Of a stretch of 64,000 nt of DNA, positions 45,406-58,264 are shown piece after piece. Within the stretch, counting starts at the first letter, position 1; every line of letters begins with the position of its first letter. The stretch covers positions 17,243,501-17,307,500 of the forward strand of contig NC_088310.1 of the NCBI RefSeq assembly GCF_910592395.1, written 5' to 3'. The notes beneath the pieces are model-generated. The model searched no databases, was not told the DNA's origin, and saw only the letters and a list, made by a program, of their open reading frames with translations. This stretch comes from Lineus longissimus. Taxonomy: Eukaryota > Nemertea > Pilidiophora > Heteronemertea > Lineidae. A program made the translations under genes and the position numbers.

Positions 45406-48400
45406 ATGGATGAAGGAATAAAGATTAAGACAGTCGAGATGCACACAGGCGGAGAACCACTCCGAATAGTAGAGAGTGGTTTGCCGGAAATCAAGGGCGC
45501 AACGATATTAGAGAAACGAAAATACGCCAAGGAACATTTAGATCATATCAGGAAGGTGCTGATGCGTGAGCCACGGGGTCATCTGGACATGTACGGGACA
45601 TATTTAGTGGAGCCAGACCTCCCCGAGGCCGACCTAGCAGTCCTTTTCACCCACAATGAAGGCTACAGCACCATGTGTGGGCACGCCACCATTGCCCTTG
45701 GGAGATACGCGGTGGACAAGGGACTGGTCAAGGACGTCTCCCCTCCTGAGGTGGAAGTGAAGATCCAGGCCCCGCCCGGCTTGTTACGCGTTTGGACGAA
45801 GGTGAATGAGAAAGGCCGGTCAGGGTCTGTACGGTTTCACAGCATCCCTTCTTTTGCGGCTGCCACCGGTAAGTTCAAGAAACAGGAGGCACTATGATGG
45901 AGCAGGTGCGCAATGTCGCCGGTCTCATCCGACTTGCAACTGCTCTGCACTCATTAACTTCAATATTCCTTGTCAGGTTTAAAATCTCAACCATGAAACG
46001 TTATTATCCACAATGAAGAGAGATATCTAACTCTATGTTTCGATCGATGCGTATTCTATCGTCACGATATTAACTCATGAAATGTTCTTTATCCACATTG
46101 AAGAGAGATATCTAACTTTATGTTTCGATAGATACTTATTCTATCGTTACTATCTCAACTAATGAAATGTTCTTTATCCACAATGAAGGGAGATATCTAA
46201 CTTTATGTTTCGATAGATACTTATTCTATCGTTACTATCTCAACTAATGAAATGTTCTTTATCCACAATGTAGAGAGATATCTAACTTTATGTTTCGATC
46301 GATGCTTATTCTATCGTTATTATCTCAACTAATGAAATGTTCTTTATCCACAATGAAGGGAGATATCTAACTTTATATTTCGATCGATGCTTATTCTATC
46401 GTTACTATCTCAACTAATGAAATGTTCTTTATCCACATTGAAGAGAGATATCTAACTTTATGTTTCGATCGATGCTTATTCTATCGTTATTATCTCAACT
46501 AATGAAATGTTCTTTATCCACAATGAAGGGAGATATCTAACTTTATATTTCGATCGATGCTTATTCTATCGTTACTATCTCAACTAATGAAATGTTCTTT
46601 ATCCACATTGAAGAGAGATATCTAACTTTATGTTTCGAAAGATACTTATTCTATCGTTACGATCTCCACTAATGAAATGTTCTTTATCCACATTGAAGGG
46701 AGATATCTAACTTATGTTTCGAAATATACTTATTCTATCGTTACGATCTCCACTAATGAAATGTTCTTTATCCACATTGAAGAGAGATATCTAACTTTAT
46801 GTTTCGATAGATACTTATTCTATCGTTACTATCTCAACCAATGAAATGTTCTCATCCACAATGAAGGGAGATATCCAACTTTATGTTGCGATATATGCTT
46901 ATTCTATCGTTACTATCTCAACTAATGAAATGTTCTTTATCCACACTGAAGAGAGATAGCTAACTTTATGTTTCGATCGATGCTTATTCTATCGTTACTA
47001 TCTCAACTAATGAAATGTTCTCATCCACAATGAAGGGAGATATCTAACTTTATGTTGCGATATATGCTTAATCTATCGTTACTATCTCAACTTAATGAAA
47101 TGTTCTTTATCCACATTGAAGAGAGATATCTAACTTTATGTTTCGATCGATGTTTATGCTATCGTTACGATCTCAACCAATGAAATGTTCTCATCCACAA
47201 TGAAGAGAGATATCTAACTTTATGTTGCGATACAGGCTTATTCTATCGTTACTATCTCCACTAATGAAATGTTCTTTATCCACATTGAAGAGAGATATCT
47301 AACTTTATGTTTCGATCGATGCTTATTCTATCGTTACGATCTCAACTAATGAAATGTTCTTTATCCACATTGAAGAGAGATATCTAACTTCGCGTTTCGA
47401 TAGATGCATATTCTATCGTTACGATCTCCACTAATGACACGCTCTTATCCACATTGAAGAGAGATATCTAACTTCGCGTTTCGATAGATGCATTTTCTAT
47501 CGGTACGATCTCCACTAATGAAACGCTCTTATCCACATTGAAGAGATATCTAACTTCGATAGATGCATATTCTATCGGTACCATCTCAACCAATGAAATG
47601 TTCTCATCCACAATGAAGAGAGATATCTAACTTCGCGTTACGATAGATGCATATTCTATCGTTACTATCTCCACTAATGAAATGTTCTTTATCCACATTG
47701 AAGAGAGATATCTAACTTTATGTTTCGATATATGCATATTCTATCGTTACCATCTCCACTAATGACACGTTCTTATCCACAATGAAGATAGATAGCTAAC
47801 TTTATGTTTCGATCGATGCATATTCTATCGTTACCATCTCAACTAATGAAATGTTCTTATCCACAATGAAGAGAGATATGTTTCCATCGATGCTTATTCT
47901 TATCGTTAGGATCTGAAAGAACGAAATGTTCTTATCCATAATAAAGGGAGATATCTAACTCTATATTTCGATCGATGCTTATTCTATCGTTACTATCTCA
48001 ACTAATGAAATGTTCTTTATCCACATTGAAGAGCGATATCTAACTTTATGTTTCGATCGATGCTTATTCTATCGTTACTATCTCAACTAATGAAATGTTC
48101 TTTATCCACATTGAAGAGAGATATCTAACTTTATGTTTCGATTTATGTTTATTCTATTGTTACTATCTCAACTAATGAAATGTTCTCATCCACAATGAAG
48201 GGAGATATCTGACTTTATATTGCGATATATGCTTATTCTATCGTTACTATCTCAACTTAATGAAATGTTCTTTATCCACATTGAAGAGAGATACATGTAT
48301 CTAACTTTATGTTTCGATCGATGTTTATGCTATCGTTACGATCTCAACCAATGAAATGTTCTCATCCACAATGAAGGGAGATATCTAACTTTATGTTGCG

Positions 48401-51400
48401 ATACATGCTTATTCTATCGTTACTATCTCCACTAATGAAATGTTCTTTATCCAAATTGAAGAGAGATATCTAACTTTATGTTTCGATCGATGCTTATTCT
48501 ATCGTTACTATATCAACTAATGAAATGTTCTTTATCCACATTGAAGAGAGATATCTAACTTTATGTTTCGATCGATGCTTATCCTATCGTTACTCTCTCA
48601 ACTAATGAAATGTTTTTTATCCACAATGAAGAGAGATATCTAACTCTAGGAATCGACAGATGCTTATTCTATCGTTACGGTCTCAACCAATGAAATGTTC
48701 TCATCTACAATGAAGGGAGATATCTTACTTTATGTTTCGATAGATACTAATTCTATCGTTACGATATCCACTAATGACACGCTCTTATCCACATTGAAGA
48801 GAGATATCTAACTTCGCGTTTCGATAGATGCATATTCTATCGTTACGATCTCCACTAATGACACGCTCTTATCCACATTGAAGAGAGATATCTAACTTCG
48901 CGTTTTGATAGATGCATATTCTATAGGTACGATCTCCACTAATGAAACGCTCTTATCCACATTGAAGAGATATCTAACTTCGATAGATGCATATTCTATC
49001 GGTACCATCTCAACCAATGAAATGTTCTCATCCACAATGAAGAGAGATATCTAACTTCGCGTTACGATAGATGCATATTCTATCGTTACGATCTCCACTA
49101 ATGAAATGTTCTTTATCCACATTGAAGAGAGATATCTAACTTTATGTTTCGATATATGCATATTCTATCGTTACCATCTCCACTAATGAAATGTTCTCAT
49201 CCACAATGAAGAGAGATATATCACTTCGCGTTACGATAGATGCATATTCTATCGTTACTATCTCAACTAATGAAATGTCCTTTATCCACATTGAAGAGAG
49301 ATATCCAACTTTATGTTTCGATATATGCATATTCTATCGTTACCATCTCCACTAATGAAATGTTCTTATCCACAATGAAGAGAGATATGTTTCCATCGAT
49401 GCTTATTCTTATCGTTAGGATCTGAAAGAACGAAATGTTCTTATCCATAATAAAGGGAGATATCTAACTCTATATTTCGATCGATGCTTATTCTATCGTA
49501 ACGATATCCACTAATGACACGTTCTTATCCACATTGAAGAGAGATATCTAACTTCGCGTTTCGATAGATGCATATTCTATCGTTACGATCTCAACTAACG
49601 AAGCGTTCTTATCCACAATGACGAGACACATATCTACAACTCTATGTATCGACAGATGCTTATACTATCGTTATGATCCCAACTAATGAAACGTTGTCAT
49701 CCACAATGAAGAGAGATATATAACTCTCCATGTATGTTTCGATATAGATGTTACGATAGAATTCAATTAAAGTCCATTCGTAAACGGCATGGGCTCTGGA
49801 GCGCTACCTACTGGTCGGATTTTCGTACTGAAGTTTTAAATTGATCTGCATGGGGTTCGCGACTAAACAAGATTTTGAAATTTTTAATAAGCCGTAGGCC
49901 TGTCGGTCAGAAAGGATCTAGTGCGGCGCGGTATATGTGCAGCGTCTTCCGTGCACAAGCAAACATTTAAGTCGGCTGAGCAGCAAATTGCCGAAGCGCC
50001 ACGCAAACGAGCGATTAAAATAGTTTCGTGAAGCGATCATAATCGCTACCGATATGTGCTATTTGTGACAAAAAGACATCTCAGGCTCGTCTGCATGCGG
50101 GCAGTTGCTGAGATCCCCAATTTTGCAATGACCACCGCAGATGAGCGATTGTTGTCGCATGCGATCATGATCGAAGGTGGCAGCGATGTAAATCGCTTCT
50201 TTGCGGGGCGCTTTACCAAGGTAAATAGACATACAATTTGCAATCATTGATTGCCTTCATACGATAATCGTCTCTTTTTTTCAGATGTGAAAGTCAACGT
50301 TCCCAACAACGGAGAGGTGACGTTGGATGTTGGGTTCGGAGGCACGTTTTATGCCGTAGTCCCCGCCTCACGGTTTGAATTGGACCTTGACACGTCACCA
50401 GTACACGACCTCATCAAAGTGGGAATGACAGTCAGAAGTAAGACCCGTTTTCTGTTTTCCAGTCATATTTCGTCGAGTGAGATTTTGACGAAAACGGAAG
50501 CAACACACCGAGAAACTCAAATCAGTATTATAATTTGATAGAATGCTGGTATTACGTGTATGCCTTTATGGTTACTATAACTGGTGTTCAAAAACAATAA
50601 ATCAAAAGCTATAAAACCAGGCGCAGATCCAAGGGGGGATGCGCACTGCAGACGCACGAATTGCTATGTTTCCAATATACTTGTTTCTTACTCCATGTTC
50701 AGGTCATGAGCTTGTTTTTCTTCTGTGAACAGAGGCTGTGAGTGAACAAGTGAAAGTAAAACATCCCGACTTCCCCGAACTCGAGTTCATCTACGGTACT
50801 ATCCTGACGGACGGCAGCGACCAGTACTCCGACAAACCGACTAAGAATGTGTGTATATTTGCTGATAACCAGGTAGGTTATGCGATTTATTGATAACTCT
50901 GTTGTTTTAACTCAAAATGTTCGACAGAGAATTATGTTCTTTATAGCCACATCGATCCACACCCTGGGAACAACCTGGATCGAGTCGAATGGTTCGTCGG
51001 GCGGTACCTAGTCCTTCCGAGCGTCGGCTTGAATGGGAAGGAGCTGGTAGGAAATCATATAGGATTCTTTATGGGTACACGGGAACCTGGATACGTTGTG
51101 ATCACGTTTATTTCAAAAACTAGTCATGGGTCTAGCCCATTCCAGGGTTTAGTCTAGCGTTAAGACAGTGCTCATGATCGTGTGGTAAGCTAGATTGACT
51201 AGAAGATCTTTTTTAATCGTAGGTCGACCGATCACCAACAGGATCGGGAGTAATCGCAAGAATAGCCCTACAGCATCATAAAGGACTTATAAAGCTCAAT
51301 CAAGTGCGCTGCTTCACTAGCATTATTGGGTCGGTCTTCACAGGGATGGCAGTGGAGAAGACGAAGTGTGGAGACAACCCTGCTGTGGTGGTGGAGGTGT

Positions 51401-51486
51401 CAGGCACAGCCTACTACACCGGGAGCAGCACTTTTACTGTAGAAGCAGGGGACGAACTGGCAGAAGGGTTTCTACCCAGGATGTGA
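45406..51486 (+). CDS. L3HYPDH: Trans-3-hydroxy-L-proline dehydratase, complete, 4 exons, 339 residues
   Basis: Proline-racemase-superfamily enzyme that dehydrates trans-3-hydroxy-L-proline to pyrroline-2-carboxylate in hydroxyproline (collagen) breakdown; cytosolic in animals. Exons: 45,406-45,868, 50,285-50,437, 50,733-50,872, 51,223-51,486, with phases that join exactly. Visible: EMHTGGEPLRIV (11-22), EPRGHLDMYG, HNEGYSTMCGHA with Cys91 as catalytic base, FGGTFYAVV, FIYGTILTDG and DRSPTGSG with Thr258, where true racemases have the second Cys. This Cys/Thr pair marks the dehydratase. Length is close to the human enzyme. The start is at MDEGIK because a ttttcttgcag acceptor lies 8 bases upstream, implying a 5'UTR intron; the longer upstream frame lies in a repeat. 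Intron 1 (4.4 kb) is mostly minisatellite and the last exon runs into another one. Confidence 0.95.
45980..49745. repeat. ~85-bp minisatellite, about 44 copies, in L3HYPDH intron 1
   Basis: Unit: ATCTCAACTAATGAAATGTT, CTTTATCCACATTGAAGAGA, GATATCTAACTTTATGTTTC, GATCGATGCTTATTCTATCG and TTACT. Subtypes differ at fixed places (cgcgtttcgatagatgc and ctcttatcc forms). A block including a shortened unit and a GTTTCCATCGATGCTTATTC variant occurs at about 47.4-47.99 kb and again at about 48.8-49.5 kb, shifted by 1.42-1.51 kb. That is a higher-order duplication of 17-18 units. No coding meaning. Confidence 0.9.
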
Positions 51487-52600
51487 AATGACAGGCGAAA
51501 CCAGCACACTCACTGTAGAGAGGCCAGGGATGGACTAGGAGGTTCCTGCCTAGGATGTGACATGACAGGCGAAGACCAGCACACTCACTGTAGAGAGGCC
51601 AGGGATGAACTGGGATTTCCTGCCTAGGATGTGACATGACAGGCGAAGACCAGCACACTCACTGTAGAGAGGCCAGGGATGGACTGGGATTTCCTGCCTA
51701 GGATGTGAAATGACAGGCGAAGACCAGCACACTTACTGTAGAGAGGCCAGGGATGAACTGGGATTTCCTGCCTAGGATGTGACATGACAGGCGAAGACCA
51801 GCACACTCACTGTAGAGAGGCCAGGGATGGACTGGGATTTCCTGCCTAGGATGTGAAATGACAGGCGAAACCAGCACACTCACTGTAGAGAGGCCAGGGA
51901 TGGACTAGGAGGTTCCTGCCTAGGATTTGACATGACAGGCGAAGACCAGCACATTCACTGTAGAGAGGCCAGGGATGGACTGGGATTTTCTGCCTAGGAT
52001 GTGACATGACAGGCGAGGACCAGCACATTCATTTTGATGGTGAGAGATGGACTATGCGGTTCCTGCCTCGGATGTGACATGACAGGCGGGGACCAGCACA
52101 TTCACTTTGAAGGTGAGAGATGGACTATGCAGTTCCTGCCTAGGATGTGACATGACAGGCGGGGACCAGCACATTCACTTTGAAGGTGAGGGATGGACTA
52201 TGAGGTTCCTGCCTAGGATGTGACATAACAAGCGAGAACCAGCACAATCACTGTGAAGGCCAGGGATGTGCTAGGAGGTTCCTACCTAGGATGTGATGTC
52301 ACAGGCAGAACCAGCAAACTCATTGTGGAGACAAGGGGCAGACCAGGAGGTTCCTGCCTAGGATGTTACGTAACAGACGGGACCAGCACACATTCACTGT
52401 GAAGGCGAGGGACGGCCAGAAAATTTCTTCTTAGGATGCTACATGTTAAACGGGGTCCAGTATATTCACTGTGCTGGTGAGGGATGGACTAGGTTTCTGC
52501 CTAGGATGTCACACGACACGGGGGGGGCCCAGCACATTCACTGTGAAGGCCAGGGGTAGACTTGGAGGTTTCTGCCTAGGATGTGACATAATAGGCATGA
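51422..52600. repeat. ~74-bp minisatellite seeded in the L3HYPDH terminal exon
   Basis: About 15 units of ACCAGCACACTCACTGTAGA, GAGGCCAGGGATGGACTGGG, ATTTCCTGCCTAGGATGTGA and CATGACAGGCGAAG. The first unit is the last ~65 coding bases plus stop (GGGAGCAGCACTTTTACTGT ... CCCAGGATGTGA). Units from about 52,020 on are more divergent. Minus-strand open frames here are only the repeat read backwards. Confidence 0.9.
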
Positions 52601-52619
52601 ATTCTACTGTACTAGCATT

Positions 52620-53291
52620 CATCAAAGACAGAAAAGTTAACAGCTGATGGCGGAACAATGTGTTGTACCTTTAACTTAGGTTTCAAACTCCTTGAGCCCT
52701 CATTTCTGTGTTATTGTTTAAAAACTGTGTCAGTACCATAGCACTGGTGAAGAGCAAAATTAATAATAAGAGGACATTTAGGTTTCTATTCATGTAAAAA
52801 GTTTATTTTGTACCATCATGCTCTCAAAACAATTTACAAACTGCCAGACCCCTGCAAATATGAATGACTAGGACAAACCTACACTTATGAGAGACTATTG
52901 ATAAAATGGGAGGTGCGTCATTTTTGACACAAAACAGACGCTTTAGACATGACAATTTCTCGGAAATTAACAAGCTGACAGTTTGTCCGAGCCTCGACAG
53001 TAAATGTGCCAGTCTTCTGGTCACTGACACAGCAATTTCTGGCTCCAGGAAGAATAATCAAAAGCCAAAGCCTAGTCATTTTGTTCGCAAGGGAGGCAAT
53101 TTTCATAAGATAAGTACAAAACATTTGGCATCTCACGATAAAGGCAATCTGGTAATTGAATAAGTTACACTACACTCTCGAAACCACTAAAGACCTATGT
53201 CGTTCGTTAAGAATTTGTAATTTGTGATTGAATTTGAAAATTTCAGATACGTACTGAACATAAATTTTACTCTGCGATTGTGTAGACAGAT
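52620..53291. other. Stretch after L3HYPDH, no gene recognised
   Basis: Probable 3' flank. At 53,215-53,270 there is a weak match to the repeat at 15,240-15,300. Confidence 0.4.
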
Positions 53292-53895
53292 TGAACAAGA
53301 GGCCCAAGGGCCTGGCGCTCAGCTGAGTTGTTGCTGCGTTGTTCGTATATATTACATTACTCGTCAAACTCTACTAAACTAAGGACTCAAAGCCTAAGGA
53401 TATTAGCTTCTGGATGTGTAACAGTGAATTACGGTAGACTGGCGCAATCTACTTCAAGCAAGCTCCACCCTTGCAATGTGTGCGCAAACAGATAACCTAA
53501 CCTATATTGGACCATCAATTCTACACACAGCAACATGATTCATCCTCAGCTGTTACCATGATGATGATGATGATGATCCTTTTCGCAAATTGGTCGTCTT
53601 CTGTCTTTCTTCCATACTTCAGTGCCACCGGATGTAGTCTGCCCTTGTGGAGGGATCCTTTCAGCACCGGGACACAAGAAACAAGACACAAGAGACTAAC
53701 CCAATCACCCGCTTTTGGCTGGGTAGAAATGGGTAAATCTCGCAGACTGGACCTTAAACCCTACTGCCGACGTGTGAGGCCGGTCTGACAGATGAGTAAG
53801 TGGGGTCCACCTAATGCAGAAGGCACCAGTTTCCCTAACTAAAAGGGTAACATTAACAAAATGCTCTACCCAACTCTATTATTGCCTAAAGGCCT

Positions 53896-55261
53896 GTGTA
53901 CACTAGTAAAATATTAGCAACATTTTTACATTTCCAGTTGCAACAAATGTTGCAAAAATGTTGCGCAGTGTGTACAGAGCAAAACGCGTCTTACAACATG
54001 TTGTAAAATTGTTGCAAATTAAATGCAATGCAATTCTTTGTTGCATGTTGTAAAAATGTTGCAAACTCTTCAGCCAATCAGAAATAGGATTTGCGTCATG
54101 TGATCTACCGGAGTTCATGTGACTTGAACAAGAAGCAGGTATAGCAACTCTCAAGTGAGTGTCTTGCTTCGTAGGGTGATGAAACCTTTTCTAGAAGTTT
54201 TTGTGTGACGGCTTGTCAGTCAGCCGCAACTCCTTTAGGCTGCGTATCCATAGGCTGTTCCGTGCCCTGCACAACATTCCCTTTTTACCGCCTGGCGCGC
54301 CACACGGACAATGAACCTTCGTTGGTGTTATTGATCGTTCCCATAGGTTATGCCGTGTCACATTGCGGGCATATATGCACTGTGGATTGGGAATATAGGC
54401 CCATATTGGGATTGAACATGTCCATTCTTTTGCGAGTGAACAACACGGAAGCAATGTCTGAGGCGAAATTAATTCAAGAGGTTCATCAACGGGAACTACT
54501 CTGGGATCCCGAAACTGATGATTATCATAACAAGCACGAACCTGTAATTTGTTGCTTAAAAGTCAGGTTTTATATACATGTACATGTCAATTTGATGTTG
54601 CAAGTGAAAATACAAGTTACTTGTATTTTCATTTTCAATATTCATAAGAAATTGTCTTCTGAAATAATGACAGCGTGCGGATAAACGCGATTGACCGCTG
54701 CGAAATGAGGACTACAAAGGCCTACATGACCAAAAAGGAATATCCAATGGAGACTCAGGGCATAGTGCCAGGTCACAAGGCTGTTACGCCATAACGCCAC
54801 ACTACACAAGGGCATACCCTATGGATACGCGGCCTTAACAGGCAGTGGTATGCCCCATCATCCACCCTCATTTTGATCCAGGGCCTGGTCCATATTCTCT
54901 TGGGTTATTTCGCCGCCTCTTCCGTCTCTCAACAATGACAGCTAAAATTGCTGCAGAAGCACTCAAAACACATCTTCTCTCCTTGGAATCATCCATTTTC
55001 CCTCCAAAATACCTTTTTCCCTTTGTTCCCACTAAAAAGTTTGCAACAATTTACCAACATGTTGTAAAAATGTTGCTAATTTGTTGCAATTTTGTTGCTA
55101 GTGAACACAGGGCCTTGAAGGGCTTGTTGCAAAATTGTTGTAAAAATGTTGGTAAAATGTTGGTAAAATGTTGGTAAAATGTTGGTAAAATGTTGGTAAA
55201 ATGTTGGTAAAATGTTGGTAAAATGTTGGTAAAATGTTGCTAATATTTTACTAGTGTACAC
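53896..55261. mobile_element. Non-autonomous Harbinger relic with MADF and transposase first exons
   Basis: Ends GTGTACACTAGTAAAATATT with AGCAACATTTT, inverted at the right; flanked by CCT on both sides (53,893-53,895 and 55,262-55,264), a 3-bp duplication as Harbinger makes. Inside, plus-strand 54,454-54,540 encodes a MADF start (MSEAKLIQEVHQRELLWDPE), and minus-strand about 54,975-54,880 encodes a basic stretch (VIVERRKRRRNNPREYGPG) like the N-terminus of the transposase at 8658. The remaining exons of both are missing. Confidence 0.65.
55147..55247. repeat. 11-bp tandem repeat GTTGGTAAAAT
   Basis: About nine copies immediately inside the right end of the Harbinger relic. Related GTTGCAAAAAT words also crowd its left end. 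Confidence 0.85.
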
Positions 55262-55446
55262 CCTGCTTAAGTCAAGTGAAACTCTTAACAAACCTTAGCA
55301 GAATGCCACCATTGAAATGTTGATAATAATGATAGCAAGTAAAAACTTTAAACAGATAGACTTGATTTTTTTAACCAACTGCCACATGCGGTTTTCTTTA
55401 TTTAGTAAATTTTGAGGTAAGTATTACAGAATGAAATACTTGAATA

Positions 55447-56224
55447 CTAGAATTGCCTGGCTCTTCTGATGATTGCACTGGTGAACACCGAAGTCGATGG
55501 GATGTGCAAAGTCATAGCTCGATCCTCTCTCTTGGTCATCTTTGAGATGTAGTCACCAAATATGTTCAAATGCAGCTGCAGATCATTCCTGTCCTGCAAA
55601 ACATGATGAGGAGATAACATTTTAATTTTGATAGAATAGGTAAGCTAGCCAAGTTTTATATCAAATACAAGGCCAACAACAACTGATAAGGCGCTAGGGC
55701 CGAATGATCAAGGAAGTTCATTGATATGATTGGGAATACATTGTGATAAGAGTGATGAATCGGCCCCGTTTGAAGCATTGTGCTATGTACAGTGTGCAAG
55801 TGTCAGTGTGTATCATATCGCATTTACTGTTTGTTGACATTTCAAATCGCTGGCGTCGATCCTCAATTACACTGTTTATGTACATTGGCAACCTTACCCG
55901 ATGATATCAGAACGATGTTTATTATTGTCTTGTTTATTCACATTAGTTCTGCTATGTGACAAGAGTTATTTGTTGAGAAATCCATGATTTAAAGCCGGAC
56001 TTTGACATCGTTTCTCAGACCAACCAAGCTGCATTTCGCAGATCGTTTTTCAACGATCGTCGACGAACTATTTCAAATTAATCACATCCAATTAAACAAT
56101 CCAAGCCTTCCCTAATGTCATCAACATGCAATAACACAAGCAGCCAAATATTATCGCCTATGAAATTGTGAATTTAATGAGAACTTACCTCTGAATTGAC
56201 AGAACGCGATCTATTCCATAGCAT
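55447..56224 (-). CDS. Possible two-exon small gene, 60 residues
   Basis: Exon 1 is 56,224-56,189 (MLWNRSRSVNSE, donor GAG|GTAAGT); exon 2 is 55,593-55,447 (acceptor tgttttgcag) and begins DRNDLQLHLNIFGDYISKMT and ends in a stop. Splice signals are good and phase 0 is kept. Exon 2 resembles the segment before BESS in the Harbinger MADF protein (YDIFGKFIASEL), so it may be a transposon relic. Function unknown. Confidence 0.35.
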
Positions 56225-56623
56225 GGTCTCCTTACGTCTGAACTGCGCAGACTCGAGACGTGACGTTCGCTGCATGTGTGATTGGACGTGGGATAACTCG
56301 CGCGAAATTTAAAATGCTCTTCTTGGGGGGTGCTCACTAAATTGCGCCAGTAACACCACCTGGTGAGAAATTCATGAACTACGCCTATTGATAATGAAAG
56401 AGAAAGCTTTGCTCTATAAAATTAGATTTGATTCATGATCCCCAACTGAGAAATCAGCTGCTGGAAAAGTTTTTGGAAAATTTCGCTTGGTGCCACCTAG
56501 TTGCCAAACCGCTCATCCTGCCGGACCCACATTTGGTCTATTCAGGAGTCCTGAAGGGTCTCAACGCCTCAGAGGGAAAATCTATCGCCTATCCGCCATA
56601 GTTTTGAAACGTGCCTGTTTAAC

Positions 56624-56624
56624 G

Positions 56625-56683
<59 letters not shown>

Positions 56684-56686
56684 GGA
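56624..56686. repeat. (CAGA)n microsatellite
   Basis: About 15 tetranucleotide units bounded by GGACAGA and GACGGACAC. Confidence 0.9.
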
Positions 56687-57119
56687 CACTCATTCTACCA
56701 TTTACTCATATGAATAGCTCAGCTTTTCAGCTGAGCTAAAAACACTTTAAACACCATGTTTTAGCAAAGTTAGATGCATGATAAGTGCACTGCACTGCAG
56801 CACTGTGTATAGAGCTGCATTTGCATATTCCTGACCCACAATTAAATACAAACGGCGCACCCCTTTAAAGGGGGACTATAGGCATGAGCTAGGGGGGTCA
56901 AATTGGTGGTCTTCAGGTGAATTATATGCACAATTCGGGGACTTGTTTTTGTGTGGTTCAGTTATTAATAGTTGCGCTTCCACCTAGTAAATCCCCGTGT
57001 TTTTTGCGCTTCCACCTTTGAATTGCCGTGCTTAAATAGACATGTGTGTGAAAACCCCGTGTCTATAAGCCCCATCAATCTCGATGGGGCTAATTTAAAC
57101 ATGGGTTTGACACAGGGTT

Positions 57120-58200
57120 TTTGGCTCACCGTAGGGGAGTCTTTACAATACCGCAGTGTCCGTCGTCCGTCGTCGTCTGTCGTCGTCCGTCGTCGTCGTC
57201 GTATCCTGTTTCAAAAACAGTGGCACGTTTCTTAACCGCTAAGCCTATGAACTTGTAACTTTGTACACAGGACTCCCTTGGTCAGATGACCTGTGACACT
57301 AAATTTCGGTCCGATCTGATTCTTAATTTGGCCACCAGGGGGCCGAATGTAGATATCTAAAAAGTGTGATATCTCGCTTATTAATGACTTGTTTGGAATA
57401 AAATTTTTGTGGTAGGTACTCATAGCAAGGATACATCATATATCATACGGGTTTTTAATTTGACCTACTTTTCAAGGTCACAGAGGTCAAATGGCATAAA
57501 TTGGCTGTTTCAGTGTAACTATGGCACGTTTTTCAACCTCCACAGCTATGAACTTGAAATTTAATACATATAACCCCCTATACCAGATAACCTCTGGTGC
57601 TGAATTTCAGTCTGATCTGATTCTCAACTTGGCCACCAGGGGGCCGAATGTGGATACCTAAAAAGTGTGATAATTCGCTTATCAATAACTTGTTTTCAAT
57701 AAAACTTTCGTGGTGGGTACTCATAGCAAGGATACATCATATATCGTACAATTTTTTAATTTGACCTACTTTTCATGGTTGCAGAGGTCAAATGGCATAA
57801 ATTGGCTGTTTCAGCGTAACTATGGCACGTTTCTCAACCGCCACAGCTATGAACTTGAAACTTGGTACATATAACCCCCTATATCAGATAACCTCCTGTG
57901 CTGAATATCGGTCCGATCTGATTCTCAATTTGGCCACCAGGGGGTCGAATGTGGATATCTAAAAAGTGTGATATCTCGCTTATTGATGACTTGTTTTCGA
58001 TAAAACTTTTGTGGTAGGTACTCATAGCAAGGATACATCATATATCATATGGGTTTATAATTTGACCTACTTGTCGAGGTCACAGAGGTCACAACGCAGA
58101 CACAGATATGGCCGAAATTGCATGTTTTGTGTTTTTCGTGTTGTGGCAATCCAAAGGTCGTGAGTTCAAACCCCGGTCAGGGACGGCCAAAAATATTTTT
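57120..58200. repeat. GTC-rich run plus ~300-bp tandem units, copy 1
   Basis: Starts TTGGCTCACCGTAGGGGAGT, then CCGTCGTCCGTCGTC runs, then three units of about 300 bp, each with TATGGCACGTTTCTTAACCG, TTGGCCACCAGGGGGCC, AAAAAGTGTGATATCTCGCT and TTTGACCTACTTTTCAAGGT. It ends in a tRNA-like B box, GTGAGTTCAAACCCCGGTC, at about 58,160 and a T-rich tail. Confidence 0.8.
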
Positions 58201-58264
58201 TTATTTTATTATTTTTTATCTTTTCCCTTTTGTCTTTTCTGACTTGTATCTTACATTTTCTTGA

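Larger units (their letters stand above)
53292..56740. repeat. Possible outer element ends (GCTCAGCTGAG motif)
   Basis: AAGAGGCCCAAGGGCCTGGC with GCTCAGCTGAG at 53,296-53,326, and AGCTCAGCTTTTCAGCTGAG at about 56,717 after a (CAGA)n run. Such paired ends occur in marine-invertebrate repeats. Whether they belong to one element spanning 3.4 kb is uncertain. Confidence 0.35.

Noticed and set aside
45980-49745. CRISPR-like regular repeats
   Set aside because: Units are contiguous ~85-bp tandem copies without unique spacers, in an intron of an animal gene.
51434-52028. Overlapping minus-strand open frames of 60-74 codons with repeated MCWSSPV starts
   Set aside because: They are the 74-bp minisatellite read backwards; each is the same unit again.
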